Counted from the first letter of the stretch, positions 33,917 through 43,424 are shown. The stretch is DNA of 64,000 bases from Lachnospiraceae bacterium (GCA_017522685.1 JAFWYN010000018.1:76500-140499); one strand, 5' to 3'. The notes: a model not told the origin generated them from the sequence alone. Made by a program: numbers and translations.

Positions 33917-35254
33917 TTACAATTTATTATCTAAGTTTCGTACTGCAGGATTATCCAATAATCGTCCCTGTTCGTCATATCTGGAACCGTGGCAGGGACA
34001 ATCCCAGCTTTTCTCCTCTGCATTCCAGTGGAGTCCGCAGCCCAAATGGGCACACCTGGGCGCTTTCTTACAGAAAAGCCCTGTCAGCAGCCCTTTTATA
34101 CTTTCCTTCACATCAATCAGAAACTTCCAACCGCCTGCCCGAATCAAAAATCTTTGGGGAGTAAAAACATGACGATAGGGATTCTTCATTCCGCAAATTT
34201 CATCCCTAAGAAGCAGAGCCGCCACCATGGATGAAGTCATGCCCCATTTCTGAAAACCGGTAGCCACATAAAGGTTTGGTGTAAGCCATGAATACCTGCC
34301 GATAAAAGGAATTCCGTCATGGGGCATACAATCCTGGGCCGCCCAAAAGCCTTCTACGGTAGCCTCCGGGAAATATTTTCTTGCATATTCCTCCAGCTTC
34401 GCCCTGGCATAGCACCTTTTTTCCCTGCCGGTTCTGTGGGAATATCCGCCCAGTAGCAGATACTCGCCCGCCTGCCTGAAAGAAAGTTCCTCCCCATCAA
34501 TCCCCAAATACATGCCATTTATTTTCTTGCAGCCGGACAGTGCCAACACATAGCTTCTTTCCTGATGCTGACGCAAAAAATAAAAGCCGGGTACATTCTT
34601 TATGGGGTAATGGGTAGCCACCACTATTTTGTCTGCGGTGTAGGTGCCGTTCTCCGTAATAACCTCTTGTCCCTTGATTTTTATTACTTTACTATGTTCT
34701 AAAACCGTGAGTTTTTGGCTAAGAACCTTCAGAAATTCCAAGGGTTGAAAACATGCCTGATTGCGAAAGCCCACCGCCCCCAATGCTTTAAAGGGTAACT
34801 CCGTTTTCTCTGTATAGAATGCATCAATCCCTAACAGGGCCGCTGCTTTCGCCTCTTTTTTCAGTACTCTTTCGTCCACAGTGGCATATAGATACGCCGG
34901 GCATTTTTCAAACTGACAGTCTATCTCCAGCTCCTTTATCAGGCGCTCATACTCTTTGATAGCATCTTCGTTCGCCTTTGCATAGCCCTCCGCCCGCTCT
35001 CTGTCCACGTTTCTTAGGAGTTTACTGTATTTGAGACCATGCTGGGAGGTGATTTTGGCAGTGGTCCCCTCCGTCTGTCCGGAAGCAACCTCATTCGCCT
35101 CCAGCACCAATACCTTTTTGCCTGCTTCCTGTAAATAATAGGCGGTCAGGATCCCTGCCATGCCGGCGCCGATGACGATTACATCGTACTTTTCCTTCCC
35201 TTGGTCTTCCCGTGCCTTTATCTTACCTGTTTCTTTTCTCCACAATGATTCCAT
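33917..35254 (-). CDS. FAD-dependent oxidoreductase with C-terminal Rieske domain
   Basis: The protein has 445 residues. The DAO/GlpO-like FAD domain opens with YDVIVIGAGMAGILTAYYLQEAGKKVLVLEA (residues 24-54) and has GTTAKITSQHGL and ATGFQKWGMTSSM near the end of the fold. A Rieske [2Fe-2S] domain closes the protein with CAHLGCGLHWN and WDCPCHGSRYD (C-x-H and C-x-x-H ligands). Proteins of this layout are soluble oxidoreductases of unknown substrate in anaerobes. The length is somewhat below the usual 500 or so. It is monocistronic, with a 51-bp near-palindrome directly before the start. Confidence 0.88.
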   Translation of the reverse strand: MESLWRKETGKIKAREDQGKEKYDVIVIGAGMAGILTAYYLQEAGKKVLVLEANEVASGQTEGTTAKITSQHGLKYSKLLRNVDRERAEGYAKANEDAIKEYERLIKELEIDCQFEKCPAYLYATVDERVLKKEAKAAALLGIDAFYTEKTELPFKALGAVGFRNQACFQPLEFLKVLSQKLTVLEHSKVIKIKGQEVITENGTYTADKIVVATHYPIKNVPGFYFLRQHQERSYVLALSGCKKINGMYLGIDGEELSFRQAGEYLLLGGYSHRTGREKRCYARAKLEEYARKYFPEATVEGFWAAQDCMPHDGIPFIGRYSWLTPNLYVATGFQKWGMTSSMVAALLLRDEICGMKNPYRHVFTPQRFLIRAGGWKFLIDVKESIKGLLTGLFCKKAPRCAHLGCGLHWNAEEKSWDCPCHGSRYDEQGRLLDNPAVRNLDNKL

Positions 35255-35262
35255 ACAAAAAC

Positions 35263-35313
35263 CTCGAATCCTTTTTGATAGTAGTATGTACTATTATTCA
35301 AAAAGAATTCGAG
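35263..35313. promoter_or_regulatory. 51-bp near-perfect palindrome upstream of the FAD/Rieske gene
   Basis: Outer arms CTCGAAT / ATTCGAG, then CTTTTTGA / TCAAAAAG and GTAGTA / TACTAT meet around TATGTA. Only a few positions mismatch. It ends 9 bp before the ATG at 35254, so it overlaps the 5' leader. It may be an operator or, since TTTTTG follows on the minus strand, an attenuating terminator. Confidence 0.6.
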
Positions 35314-35366
35314 GGTGATATGCAAGTAGGGACATACTATCCCACTTTCTCATTCTCTATATTTTA

Positions 35367-36092
35367 TCAAAAATTTACTTTCTGTTTTCTAAGCATCATC
35401 CAGGCCAGTGTGAGTAACACCGCACCGATAAGCAGACACACCAGACAGATGGGTGCCACCTCTGACATCTCAAAGGAGGTAACCTTAAGATTATTCAAAG
35501 CTTTAACAATGGGCATATCCGGATGCTGCTTGGTCAGGGTGGAAAAACCACTTCCCATCAGTAAAATTCCCGCCAATGCCCAAATCGCCTTATTTCCCAC
35601 AGTAAGGGTAATTCCTCCCAGGAATAAAATCACTGCAGGTACACACAGCAGAATGGTTACAAAAATCAGTGGATTGCAAAGAAGCCCTTTTACATCAATC
35701 TCACAAACTGCTTCCGTAAACAAGCGGCTATACGCAAAATCCTCCAGAAAGCTAACAGTCAAAGCCATAAGGAGTACCGCAAAGGTATTCCAAAGCCATA
35801 GCAGATAGTGGGACGGAATCAAATGCTTTCTGGCCTTTCCCATAGCAATGGCCTGCATGAAATCTGCCGGAAATACTATGAATCCATCCATAACAAGGGT
35901 AAGTGCTACGACCATCAATACCATGAATGCTCCCATGTGGGCATAATCCTCTCCTGTTCCTTCCGTAAATAGGATTACCAATGCTATAATCACCCCTATG
36001 ATAGCTCCCAGCGCCCCAAACCCTACACCGATAAACACGTTATCTCCGGTCACCTTCTTGGTCTGTTTGAATGTATTGATAAAATCCTTCAT
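35367..36092 (-). CDS. Membrane subunit of the GntR-linked ABC module
   Basis: The 241-residue protein has six predicted membrane segments: FIGVGFGALGAIIGVIIALVIL, MVLMVVALTLVMDGFIV, YLLWLWNTFAVLLMAL, FVTILLCVPAVILFLGG, AIWALAGILLMGSGF and ICLVCLLIGAVLLTLAWMML. No family assigned with certainty. It resembles ABC-2 type permease partners in YtrA-type operons. It is the last gene of gntR-ATPase-permease-permease, with 28 bp to its neighbour. Confidence 0.7.
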   Translation of the reverse strand: MKDFINTFKQTKKVTGDNVFIGVGFGALGAIIGVIIALVILFTEGTGEDYAHMGAFMVLMVVALTLVMDGFIVFPADFMQAIAMGKARKHLIPSHYLLWLWNTFAVLLMALTVSFLEDFAYSRLFTEAVCEIDVKGLLCNPLIFVTILLCVPAVILFLGGITLTVGNKAIWALAGILLMGSGFSTLTKQHPDMPIVKALNNLKVTSFEMSEVAPICLVCLLIGAVLLTLAWMMLRKQKVNF

Positions 36093-36120
36093 TTATTCTT
36101 CCCTCTCTTCCTCATAAGAT

Positions 36121-36777
36121 TTAAGCCAGCTTTAAATCTACTTTTTGTACGGTTTTGTAATAGGCCACCGAACCGATTAAGTCAAATATCACTCCCGGCA
36201 ACAAAACCAATAAATTATTATAGGGCTCTAACATCTCTATTTTCAATTTAAAATCATGCTGCCAACCAAACAATACAAATACTGCCGTGATGATTGCTAT
36301 GAATCCCAGAAGAAGCACTGCCGCCCAAATATGTCTTTCCTTCATAGACAAGGTGGCACAGGCAATTCCAACACCCTGTATCATAAGCATCACTGCAATT
36401 ATTAACATGGGACAGGTTCTTACCAACATCGCCCCTTTACTGTCTGATACAATAGCCAGCAAACCAAGAATCGCTAATTGCAAAAGGATAAACAGATGAT
36501 GGGAAACTATCATCCCCCCTGCTGCCGGCTTTCTGGCACTTCCCTGTGAAACCGCAGTAATACAATATCTATTGCTATTTTCTAAGGCATTGATCAAAAC
36601 CAAAGCCAGCGAAATTCCCAGCACATAATTAGGTGCCTTCCCATTTATAAATGGTCTTAAGCCTTCTCTCCAGTTCAGAAAAAGTAATGTGATAATAGTC
36701 ATTAGCAAATAGCACCTTATCTGCAATTTGATGAAAAATTCCATCGTAAACTTAACATTTCTTCCTAACCCCTTCAT
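36121..36777 (-). CDS. Membrane subunit of the GntR-linked ABC module
   Basis: The protein has about 218 residues and roughly five membrane segments (CYLLMTIITLLFLNW, NYVLGISLALVLINAL, HHLFILLQLAILGLLAIV, CPMLIIAVMLMIQGVGIACA, HIWAAVLLLGFIAIITAVFVLFGW). It most likely is a permease for the ATPase encoded 4 bp upstream. I prefer ATG 36777, about 12 bases from AAGGAGG. The GTG at 36801 would overlap the ATPase gene. Function inferred from operon context only. Confidence 0.72.
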   Translation of the reverse strand: MKGLGRNVKFTMEFFIKLQIRCYLLMTIITLLFLNWREGLRPFINGKAPNYVLGISLALVLINALENSNRYCITAVSQGSARKPAAGGMIVSHHLFILLQLAILGLLAIVSDSKGAMLVRTCPMLIIAVMLMIQGVGIACATLSMKERHIWAAVLLLGFIAIITAVFVLFGWQHDFKLKIEMLEPYNNLLVLLPGVIFDLIGSVAYYKTVQKVDLKLA

Positions 36778-36781
36778 ACTC

Positions 36782-37660
36782 TTACGAAACCTCCTTGCCA
36801 CACATGGCCACGAATACCTGCTGTAAACTCATGGGCTGTACGGATATCTCCGCATCAGACTCCAATGTTTCTCCCTGCTGTAAAAGCACTGTCACACCCT
36901 TGCTGCGTCCCAGCTTCTCCGGGCGATAGGTCTCGCGACCTTCCATTACCTTATCTACCGCCTCAGCTACACCGCTGACATGGCGGGCTCTGTCTAAAAG
37001 TTCCACTGCATTTTCCTTTAAAATAATCTTACCCTTATCCAGCATAATCACTTCTTCAAACACATCTGCCGCTTCCTCGATGATATGGGTGGAAATCACA
37101 AAGGTTCTACCGCTTTCCGCAAACTCATCCAACAAAATCCGATAAAACTGTTCACGCATTACCACGTCCACACCGGCTACCGGCTCATCCATAAAGGTAA
37201 ATTCTGCTTTGCTTGCCAAAGCTACGGTAATGGTTACCATGGATAACATACCCTTGGAAAGCTTATTCAGCTTCTTGTTAGCATCCAACTCAAAGGTCTT
37301 CAACAACTCTTCTGCAAATTCCTTATCCCAGTTCGGCATATAGATGGAAGCCATCTTTAAATACTCCTTCACCTTCAACTCACTGATACTGAAGTTGGTG
37401 GTAGGATTCAGCTCTCTGGAGAAACAAATCCGATCCATCATCTCCTGATTCTCCCACACCTTCTGACCATCCAGAGTGATTTCTCCGCTTGTCACCGGAT
37501 TCTGACCTGCCATCAGTGAAAGTAATGTGGTCTTACCTGCACCGTTTCTTCCGATGAGACCATAAATCTTACCCTTCTCCAGCTGCAAATCCAGTCCCTT
37601 TAAAACCTCAGTTTTCTTATAATTTTTATATACATTCTTACATACCAATTCGTTACTCAT
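36782..37660 (-). CDS. ABC transporter ATP-binding protein
   Basis: The 292-residue ATPase has Walker A GLIGRNGAGKTTLLSLMAG, Q-loop region CFSREL, signature LSKGMLSMVTIT (LSGGQ degenerated to LSKGM), Walker B EFTFMDEPVAGVD and switch His in FVISTHIIEEA. The layout and LSKG signature fit the YtrB/BcrA-like group that works with ABC-2 permeases, often in lantibiotic or cell-envelope-drug defence. It follows the GntR gene by 1 bp. Confidence 0.88.
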   Translation of the reverse strand: MSNELVCKNVYKNYKKTEVLKGLDLQLEKGKIYGLIGRNGAGKTTLLSLMAGQNPVTSGEITLDGQKVWENQEMMDRICFSRELNPTTNFSISELKVKEYLKMASIYMPNWDKEFAEELLKTFELDANKKLNKLSKGMLSMVTITVALASKAEFTFMDEPVAGVDVVMREQFYRILLDEFAESGRTFVISTHIIEEAADVFEEVIMLDKGKIILKENAVELLDRARHVSGVAEAVDKVMEGRETYRPEKLGRSKGVTVLLQQGETLESDAEISVQPMSLQQVFVAMCGKEVS

Positions 37661-37661
37661 C

Positions 37662-38027
37662 TTATTTTTCCTCCTTATTGATCATGGCTACTAATTCTTC
37701 TTTTGTGATTCCCAAGTTAGTTGCTTCATTCAAAAGTGCCTTTATGAAATTGTCGTAAAACTCTTCTTTTCTCTGATTCATAATCTTCTCCTTCGCCCCC
37801 GTGGCTACAAACATTCCGATACCGCGCTTCTTATACAGCACGCCTTCTTCCACCAAGATATTCACACCCTTCGCCGCTGTCGCCGGATTGATGGCATATA
37901 GCTTAGCGAATTCATTGGTGCTTGGTACCCTTTCTTCTTCCCGGATAATATCCCGAAGAATGTCATTCTTAATCATGTCACCTATTTGCAGGTAAATGGA
38001 TTTCTCCTGCGTCAGGATTTCGTTCAT
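37662..38027 (-). CDS. GntR-family regulator, YtrA subfamily
   Basis: The 121-residue protein has the short YtrA architecture: a winged helix at residues 10-75 (SIYLQIGDMIKNDILRDII, RVPSTNEFAKLYAINPATAAKGVNILVEEGVLYKKRGIGMFV) and a brief C-terminal dimerisation tail, with no ligand domain. YtrA-type proteins repress their own ABC operon and respond to envelope stress. It is the first gene of the operon. A palindromic operator candidate overlaps the promoter just upstream. Confidence 0.9.
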   Translation of the reverse strand: MNEILTQEKSIYLQIGDMIKNDILRDIIREEERVPSTNEFAKLYAINPATAAKGVNILVEEGVLYKKRGIGMFVATGAKEKIMNQRKEEFYDNFIKALLNEATNLGITKEELVAMINKEEK

Positions 38028-38114
38028 GCGTTTGCTCCTTTCCTCTTTAAACTATCTCCCCTGTCCCTCACAAGAATCGTTTATCAAAACTTGTATTAGG
38101 TTCGTTTGTTGTTT

Positions 38115-38164
38115 GGTTCATTACTTGTGTAATTAACCATACCACCAACCAAGTTAGTTGTCAA
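38115..38164 (-). promoter_or_regulatory. Promoter and inverted-repeat operator of the GntR-ABC operon
   Basis: TTGACA (38159-38164), 17-base spacer and TATGGT (38136-38141) on the minus strand. GGTTAATTAC-ACAA-GTAATGAACC (38115-38138, 9 of 10 pairs) begins at the -10 element and covers the expected start site, a position suited to autorepression by the GntR protein. Confidence 0.75.
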
Positions 38165-38194
38165 TAGGTTTTTCTAAAAATTTTTAGATAAATA

Positions 38195-38241
38195 AAAAGT
38201 TCTATGGGATGTCAGAATCATCTGAACATCACATAGAACTT
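38195..38241 (-). terminator. Intrinsic terminator after the acyltransferase gene
   Basis: A long stem AAGTTCTATG..ATGT..CAGA / TCTG..ACAT..CATAGAACTT with small bulges. The minus strand continues TTTTTATTT. It ends the operon that starts at the SPFH gene, as far as visible. Confidence 0.8.
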
Positions 38242-38243
38242 CT

Positions 38244-39275
38244 TTACTTGTTTATCCATTTTTGAATGGGACGACTGATTATAAAATAAGATACCAGCCC
38301 CACCACAAATGCACCTGCCACAAAGGCATATAAGCATTTATAATAGTCCAGATTCCAATTGATTTGCAGCCATTTCAGTCCGATATACATAGCCAGCATC
38401 ATGGGTACATGCCACAGATACACATCATAGGTGGATGCTCCCAGGATACCAAACACCTTAAAATTCAGTATTCTTTGTACCGGTTCACTTAAAAACAGGA
38501 ATACTATCACAGGATAACAAAGGAAAAGTAACGCAAAATGATACACCTCCAATTGCACAAGCTTTGACCAATCAGGGACCAGGTACAACCCTAATAGCAC
38601 CGGTATCAAAATAATTGTCCACACCGGACCGATTCGCTTTTCCTTCCAACAACGACTTAACAAAAGTCCCCAAAAGAAGGAGTAGTATCCTCTTGCCGCA
38701 AATATGTTTATAAACGGTATATTCCAATCTAAAAACCAGAATACCACACCAAGGACAGCCATAACCAAATAAAGGATATTACCCGGAATTTGTGCTTTCC
38801 TACTCCATGCATCCAATAACCAGTAAACAACATAACACAAAAGCAAAACACTTACATACCAGGCCGGATTATTTACCCCCGGATTCTTAAAGAACCAACC
38901 GCACTGGATTCCCAGACAATTCAACAAAAGCCCCCATAGGGATATCTCATTGCCCAATAGCCATTCCGTTTTGCATACATTATTGTATATAACCAAAAGC
39001 ACTTCATAAGCCACACTGGTTATGGCTACCAAAGGTAAAAGTCGGAGGGCTTTTTTCTTTATGTAGGGCCAAAAACCAAGCGCTTCCCCCTTCGCATATT
39101 TATAAGCCACAAAGCCTGACAGGAAGAAGAAAAACTCTACTACCACACTGTAAGCTCTGAAATTAAACCTGCCGCCAAAATAGGAATCGGTTATCTGCTG
39201 ATAATGATGCATTACAATCAAAGCGGCTGCAATGATTCGTAACACATCCAGCGAATAGATTCGTTTGTTATTCAT
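38244..39275 (-). CDS. Acyltransferase family 3 membrane protein
   Basis: The 343-residue protein has about ten hydrophobic segments. The start SLDVLRIIAAALIVMHHYQQ carries the family's Arg and catalytic-type His, and VVEFFFFLSGFVAYKYAKG matches the 'FFvlSGfli' motif. OafA/NodX-type proteins O-acylate surface polysaccharides or peptidoglycan. The acceptor is not evident. It follows rlmD by 16 bp and precedes a strong terminator. Confidence 0.87.
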   Translation of the reverse strand: MNNKRIYSLDVLRIIAAALIVMHHYQQITDSYFGGRFNFRAYSVVVEFFFFLSGFVAYKYAKGEALGFWPYIKKKALRLLPLVAITSVAYEVLLVIYNNVCKTEWLLGNEISLWGLLLNCLGIQCGWFFKNPGVNNPAWYVSVLLLCYVVYWLLDAWSRKAQIPGNILYLVMAVLGVVFWFLDWNIPFINIFAARGYYSFFWGLLLSRCWKEKRIGPVWTIILIPVLLGLYLVPDWSKLVQLEVYHFALLFLCYPVIVFLFLSEPVQRILNFKVFGILGASTYDVYLWHVPMMLAMYIGLKWLQINWNLDYYKCLYAFVAGAFVVGLVSYFIISRPIQKWINK

Positions 39276-39291
39276 ACTGTCTTCCTTCTAA

Positions 39292-40839
39292 TTATCCATA
39301 AATACATCCGCAATCCGGAATCTCTTCTTCCCGATAGTTGATGCTTTTCGTCTCTACATCAGTGTCTACAAACTTACTATACTGTTCTGTCTTCACTAAA
39401 AGCACCAAGGTCTCAACATTCGCCGTCCAGGGGAACTGGTCCACGGCTACCGCCTTGTCTACCCGATACCCTCTCTCTAAGAATACTTCCAAATCCCTCA
39501 CCAAGCTGGTGGGTTTGCAGGAAATATATACGATTCTGTCTACACCATAATCAATTATCTTCGGCAATGCCTTAGGATGAATTCCGTCACGAGGCGGATC
39601 CAGAATAATCATATCCGGCTTCTCCTCAATATCATCCAGCACCTTCAGCACATCTCCTGCGATAAAATCACAATTTTTCAAACCGTTCAGCTGTGCATTC
39701 TTCTTAGCTGCTTCTACTGCTTCTTCCACAATTTCCACCCCAATAACCTTTCCTGCTACTGGTGCCATCAGCTGGGCAATGGTTCCTGTACCGCTGTATA
39801 AGTCAAATACGATAGGGGCCTTCCCCGCTTTTCCCTGTGCGGATAAATCGCCCACATAGTCCCGTGCGGTCTGATACAGCACCTCCGCACTGTAGGAATT
39901 GGTCTGGAAGAAGGAAAAGGCAGACACCTTAAACCGAAGTCCCAAAAGTTCCTCATAGAAATAATCATTGCCGTATAACACATCCGTACGGTCGCTCTTT
40001 ACCACATCCGCCAGAGAATCATTGGTAATATGTAAAACACCTGCGATTTTACCTTCAAAACGACTCTGTGCCTCTGCCTCTAACAAAATATCCTTAAAGC
40101 CTTCCACCAACTCTCTGATTTCACCTTCTGTATTCTCAGTCGCACCAATCTCTTCCTCCGTCTTCTGTAAGGGTTTCTGAGAAGTAGTTACCAGGGCAAT
40201 CAGTATCTCACCTGTCTTAGACGCTTTACGCACCAGCAAATGGCGCAGGAAACCGGTATGACGAAGTCTGTGATAAAAGCTGGTCTGCTTTTCCCTAAAG
40301 AAGTTAAGCACCAGTTTCAGAATCAGACGATAATCACTATCCACGATCTGACAGTCATCCACATATACCACATCATAAAAACTGCCTCTTTTATGCATAC
40401 CAAGGGAAAGAGGACCATCCTTGTACTCATCCCCAAAAGAAAACTCCATCTTATTCCGATATTCGTATTCCTTGGGACTGCCCTTGATACCCTCCCACAC
40501 ATATTCTTCTTCCTGTCTATTTAAAACACTGTCTAACAGCTTTTTCACCTGTTCCCCTTTGATTCTGAGCTGTTCCTCATAGGGTAAGGACAAATAAGTG
40601 CAGCCTCCGCACAAGCCAAAATAGGAACACGGTGCCCCCACTTCCAAAGGTGATTTTTCCATCACCTCTAAAAGGCGAGCTTCCGCCTTCCCTTTTCGTA
40701 CTTTATTTACACAGAACTGAACCTTCTGTCCGGGCAGGCTGTTTTTTACTACGCAGGTCTCCTCTCCCACCTTAATAATACCTTTGTTGGGAAAGTCCAC
40801 GCGCGCTACGTAACCTTCATAAACCTGTCCTTTTTTCAT
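39292..40839 (-). CDS. rlmD: 23S rRNA (uracil-5-)-methyltransferase RumA/RlmD family
   Basis: This SAM-dependent m5U methyltransferase has 515 residues. It has an N-terminal TRAM domain (residues 1-60) and 4Fe-4S cysteines CSYFGLCGGCTY (near 72-83). The catalytic domain has VFDLYSGTGTIAQLMAP, VIGVEIVEEAVEAAKKNA, ILDPPRDGIHPK and the nucleophile Cys in IVYISCKPTSLVRDLEVF. A short Cys-containing tail (IPDCGCIYG) follows the fold. Firmicutes carry several paralogues (RlmCD and others), so the exact uracil is uncertain. Confidence 0.9.
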   Translation of the reverse strand: MKKGQVYEGYVARVDFPNKGIIKVGEETCVVKNSLPGQKVQFCVNKVRKGKAEARLLEVMEKSPLEVGAPCSYFGLCGGCTYLSLPYEEQLRIKGEQVKKLLDSVLNRQEEEYVWEGIKGSPKEYEYRNKMEFSFGDEYKDGPLSLGMHKRGSFYDVVYVDDCQIVDSDYRLILKLVLNFFREKQTSFYHRLRHTGFLRHLLVRKASKTGEILIALVTTSQKPLQKTEEEIGATENTEGEIRELVEGFKDILLEAEAQSRFEGKIAGVLHITNDSLADVVKSDRTDVLYGNDYFYEELLGLRFKVSAFSFFQTNSYSAEVLYQTARDYVGDLSAQGKAGKAPIVFDLYSGTGTIAQLMAPVAGKVIGVEIVEEAVEAAKKNAQLNGLKNCDFIAGDVLKVLDDIEEKPDMIILDPPRDGIHPKALPKIIDYGVDRIVYISCKPTSLVRDLEVFLERGYRVDKAVAVDQFPWTANVETLVLLVKTEQYSKFVDTDVETKSINYREEEIPDCGCIYG

Positions 40840-40843
40840 TTAT

Positions 40844-41074
40844 TTAGTTCGCTCCTTCATCCTCAAAGATGTCTTCTTCGTCTTCGAAAATATCCTCTTC
40901 TTCTTCGAACTCATCTTCGAAATCTTCCAGATAGTCACGATTTACATAACGATATACCGCATATGCAATACCTGCTACCGCTACAATCACACCGATAATG
41001 GCAAGAATCCATACCAATACGTTGCAACCGTCGTCTTCCTTCTTCACTACCACATAATCTCTTAAGTTTGCCAT
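40844..41074 (-). CDS. Small single-helix membrane protein with acidic tail
   Basis: The 76-residue protein has a soluble N-terminus (MANLRDYVVVKKEDDGCN), one membrane helix (VLVWILAIIGVIVAVAGIAYAVY) and a tail of near-repeats EEEDIFEDEEDIFEDE. ATG 41074 follows GAGGAG at 8 bases. The frame extends 18 codons further without a site. It is found between pcrA and rlmD (4 bp gap). Similar short acidic proteins are common and uncharacterised in Lachnospiraceae. Function unknown. Confidence 0.75.
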   Translation of the reverse strand: MANLRDYVVVKKEDDGCNVLVWILAIIGVIVAVAGIAYAVYRYVNRDYLEDFEDEFEEEEDIFEDEEDIFEDEGAN

Positions 41075-41156
41075 AGTTTTCACTCCTCTATGTTGATATA
41101 GTTTACAGTGCCGAATAAGTTCATACATATATCATAACACAAAACTTTCAAATTTA

Positions 41157-43424
41157 CTACACTCTTTTCAATTTTGCAAAGGATGCGTACATAATTTTTT
41201 GTCCGGCATTGTCAAAATTGACTGTTACCTTATAATCTCTGGGCTCTCTTTCGATATTTAATACGGTTCCCTCCCCGTATTTCACATGGCGAACCCGGTC
41301 TCCCTTTTCATAGTCCAAAACCGTGTCTGCTTCCAAAGCTGCGGCTCCCTTATTGATCCCGGCCACTCTGTTCAAGCTTCCGATGCCCTGCGCAATAAAG
41401 GGCTTCACCGGTTGGGGTGTAATCTTGGGCTTTAATACAGCCTTGGGACGGAAATCAAACACATCCTCATCCCTACGCTTCACTGTAGGAACTGTATTAT
41501 CCATCAGCTCCGGCGGAATCTCCCGCACAAAACGACTAACCGGATTGTACTGGGTTTCTCCCCGAATCATTCGGGATTTAGCGTAGGTCAGGGTCAAATC
41601 CTCCATAGCACGGGTGATTCCCACATAAGCCAGACGACGCTCTTCTTCCATATCGGAAGGGTCATCGGATACAATTGTCATATAGCTGGGGAATAGGCCA
41701 TCCTCCATACCCACCATATAAACATGTTCAAACTCCAGACCCTTGGCACTGTGAATAGTCATCAGACGAACCTTCTCATTCTTGTCATCCATACTGTCCA
41801 CATCCGATACCAGTGCGATTTCTGCCAGGAAGTCTGTCAGAGATATTTCATCATGTGTCTGCTCGTAAACAGCCGCCTTACTGATGAATTCATCAATATT
41901 CTGCAATCTGTCCCGGGTTTTTTCTTCCTCTTCATTCAGACTGTTCAAATATTCTTTATAATCTATCACTTCAAGCACATCCTGAATCATATCCTGTATG
42001 CCATAGTACTGTGCTTTGGAACGGAAGGTCTGCATCATGGTCACAAAGGGCTCCAGCTTAGCTGCCGCTCTACCTAAGCTTACTATTTGGTCATATTCTC
42101 TTAAGGCATCGTAAAAGCTGATATTACGCACATCCGCGTATTCCTGTACCTTATCCAGAGTAGCATTGCCGATTCCTCTCTTCGGTACATTAATAATACG
42201 CTTTACCGCCAAATCATCCTTACCGTTATCAATAGTTTTCAAATATGCCAGAATATCCTTGATTTCCTGACGGGCATAGAAGTTTACACCGCCCACAATA
42301 TTATAGGGCAATCCCTCTAAAACAAAACGTTCTTCCAAGATACGGGACTGGGCATTGGTACGATACAGGATTGCACATTCGCCATAACCGGTTTCTCCCC
42401 TGTTTACCTTCCTTGTAATATCATCGGAAACAAACTCCGCTTCTTCGTAACCATTATCAAACTGTCTGTAATGCACCCTGGCGCCGGCATCTTTCTCTGT
42501 CCATAAGGATTTGGCCTTACGGCCCTTATTATTCTTAATCACATGGTTTGCCGCATCCAAAATATTCCCGGTGGAACGATAGTTCTGCTCCAGCTTAATC
42601 ACTCTTGCTTCCGGATATACCTTTTCATAGTCCAGAATATTGCGGATATTGGCACCTCTGAACTTATAGATAGACTGGTCATCATCACCCACCACACAAA
42701 GGTTATGGTGTCTGTCTGCCAGCAATCGAATCAACTCAAACTGTGCCGTATTGGTGTCCTGATACTCATCCACCATAATATACTTAAAACGCTCCTGATA
42801 GTTATACAGTACCTCAGGACAGGACTTAAACAGCTCCACTGTTTTCACAATCAAATCATCAAAGTCCAAAGCATTGCAACGTTTCAAAATAGCCTGATAC
42901 TCCTTGTAAACAGATGCAATCTTCTTTTTATTAAAATCTCCGAAAGCGTTCAATTCATACTCTAAAGGTGAAATCAATTCATCCTTTGCAGAAGAAATGG
43001 CACTCATAATGGTCCGTTCCTTCAGCTGCTTGGTATCAATCTGAAATCGTTTGCAGATATCCTTAATCACCGACTTCTGGTCATCCGTATCATAAATGGT
43101 AAAATCATTGCTAAAGCCCAGTCGGTCAATATGTCTGCGTAAAATCTTTACACAGGTAGAGTGAAAGGTAGCCACCCAGACCTGTTCTGCGCCAAAGCCC
43201 ACAATATTGTCCACTCGCTCCCGCATCTCAGCGGCTGCCTTATTGGTAAAAGTGATGGCCAATATATGCCAGGGATTGACTCCCATCTCATCTATCATAT
43301 ATGCAATACGATGGGTCAGCACTCTGGTTTTGCCTGAGCCTGCTCCCGCCATAAGCAAAAGCGGTCCATCTACTGTCAGCACCGCTTCCTTTTGCTCTCT
43401 ATTTAATGAATCATAAATACTCAT
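41157..43424 (-). CDS. pcrA: ATP-dependent DNA helicase PcrA/UvrD
   Basis: This superfamily 1A 3'-5' helicase has 755 residues. Motif I GAGSGKTRVLTHRI, II VDEYQDTN, III GDDDQSIYKFRGA, IV EQNYRS, V TIHSAKGLEFEHVYMVG and VI RRLAYVGITRAM are all present. The C-terminal 45 residues (GDRVRHVKYGEGTVLNIER) form the Tudor-like RNA polymerase-binding module seen in PcrA. It acts in nucleotide excision repair and removal of stalled polymerase. The neighbours in the operon are not DNA-repair genes. Confidence 0.96.
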   Translation of the reverse strand: MSIYDSLNREQKEAVLTVDGPLLLMAGAGSGKTRVLTHRIAYMIDEMGVNPWHILAITFTNKAAAEMRERVDNIVGFGAEQVWVATFHSTCVKILRRHIDRLGFSNDFTIYDTDDQKSVIKDICKRFQIDTKQLKERTIMSAISSAKDELISPLEYELNAFGDFNKKKIASVYKEYQAILKRCNALDFDDLIVKTVELFKSCPEVLYNYQERFKYIMVDEYQDTNTAQFELIRLLADRHHNLCVVGDDDQSIYKFRGANIRNILDYEKVYPEARVIKLEQNYRSTGNILDAANHVIKNNKGRKAKSLWTEKDAGARVHYRQFDNGYEEAEFVSDDITRKVNRGETGYGECAILYRTNAQSRILEERFVLEGLPYNIVGGVNFYARQEIKDILAYLKTIDNGKDDLAVKRIINVPKRGIGNATLDKVQEYADVRNISFYDALREYDQIVSLGRAAAKLEPFVTMMQTFRSKAQYYGIQDMIQDVLEVIDYKEYLNSLNEEEEKTRDRLQNIDEFISKAAVYEQTHDEISLTDFLAEIALVSDVDSMDDKNEKVRLMTIHSAKGLEFEHVYMVGMEDGLFPSYMTIVSDDPSDMEEERRLAYVGITRAMEDLTLTYAKSRMIRGETQYNPVSRFVREIPPELMDNTVPTVKRRDEDVFDFRPKAVLKPKITPQPVKPFIAQGIGSLNRVAGINKGAAALEADTVLDYEKGDRVRHVKYGEGTVLNIEREPRDYKVTVNFDNAGQKIMYASFAKLKRV

